Source: an uncultured Eubacterium sp. (lineage in GTDB: Bacteria; Bacillota_A; Clostridia; Lachnospirales; Lachnospiraceae). Taken from it: 5,046 bases of DNA. A program made the translations under genes and the position numbers. Positions 5,030 through 5,046 of the stretch are shown here, piece after piece; position 1 is the first letter of the stretch; each line of letters starts with the position of its first letter. The DNA lies in assembly GCA_948468465.1 (NCBI GenBank), contig CAOKJJ010000263.1, forward strand, positions 1-5,046, written 5' to 3'. Under the pieces are notes generated by a model. It saw nothing but the letters and a program-made list of their open reading frames with translations. It was not told where the DNA came from and did no database searches.

Positions 5030-5046
5030 GGGGGAGGATAAAGTAT
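5030..5046 (+). promoter_or_regulatory. Possible RBS and truncated start codon of a plus-strand gene
   Basis: The final 17 bases read GGGGGAGG, a 7-nt spacer ATAAAGT, then AT at the very end. If the next base is G, this would be a well-spaced start codon for a gene transcribed rightward, divergent from the SEC-C gene. No coding sequence is visible, so the product is unknown. A weak plus-strand promoter TTGACG (4961-4966) with TATCTG (4985-4990) at 18 nt could serve it. Confidence 0.35.

Noticed and set aside
1..5046. Defence island, mobile element, CRISPR array or tRNA genes
   Set aside because: No transposase, integrase, repeat-spacer pattern, attachment-site-like repeat or cloverleaf sequence was seen on reading both strands.

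Overview
The window looks like ordinary chromosomal housekeeping DNA from an anaerobic, spore-forming Firmicute, most likely a Lachnospiraceae/Clostridia member. Reasons: a clostridial-type threonyl-tRNA synthetase, a Spo0E-like sporulation phosphatase, DUF1540 and cytosolic zinc-dependent phospholipase C-like proteins, strong AAGGAGG ribosome binding sites and moderate-to-low GC. I base the taxon on protein style only; no search was run.

All seven genes I can support lie on the minus strand, so transcription reads from right to left. From the right edge: (1) 4263-4772, a SEC-C metal-binding protein with a good sigma-A promoter (4876-4904), a leader of about 100 nt containing a hairpin, and a clear intrinsic terminator (4199-4247); (2) 3765-4127, a glyoxalase/VOC protein behind a very AT-rich leader with three 11-bp-phased repeats; (3) 3423-3626, a small single-span membrane protein, then 27 bp later (4) 1428-3395, thrS, the two probably co-transcribed; (5) 1006-1320, a cysteine-rich protein with two DUF1540 repeats, preceded by a nested inverted repeat that runs into its Shine-Dalgarno site; (6) 329-892, a zinc-dependent phospholipase C family protein starting at TTG; (7) 21-182, a 53-residue Spo0E-like protein with its own sigma-A promoter (232-261). 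Long plus-strand open frames are shadows of these genes, but the last 17 bases look like the ribosome binding site and first two bases of a plus-strand gene beginning at the right border.

I see no mobile element, CRISPR array, tRNA, rRNA, T-box or phage gene, and no convincing new multi-gene system. The genes do not form an obvious shared pathway: one is translation (thrS), one is sporulation timing (Spo0E-like), and the rest are small, conserved, poorly characterised proteins. The points most worth a second look are the nested hairpin before the DUF1540 gene, the missing T-box at thrS, the very short Spo0E-like gene, and the phased AT repeats before the VOC gene.
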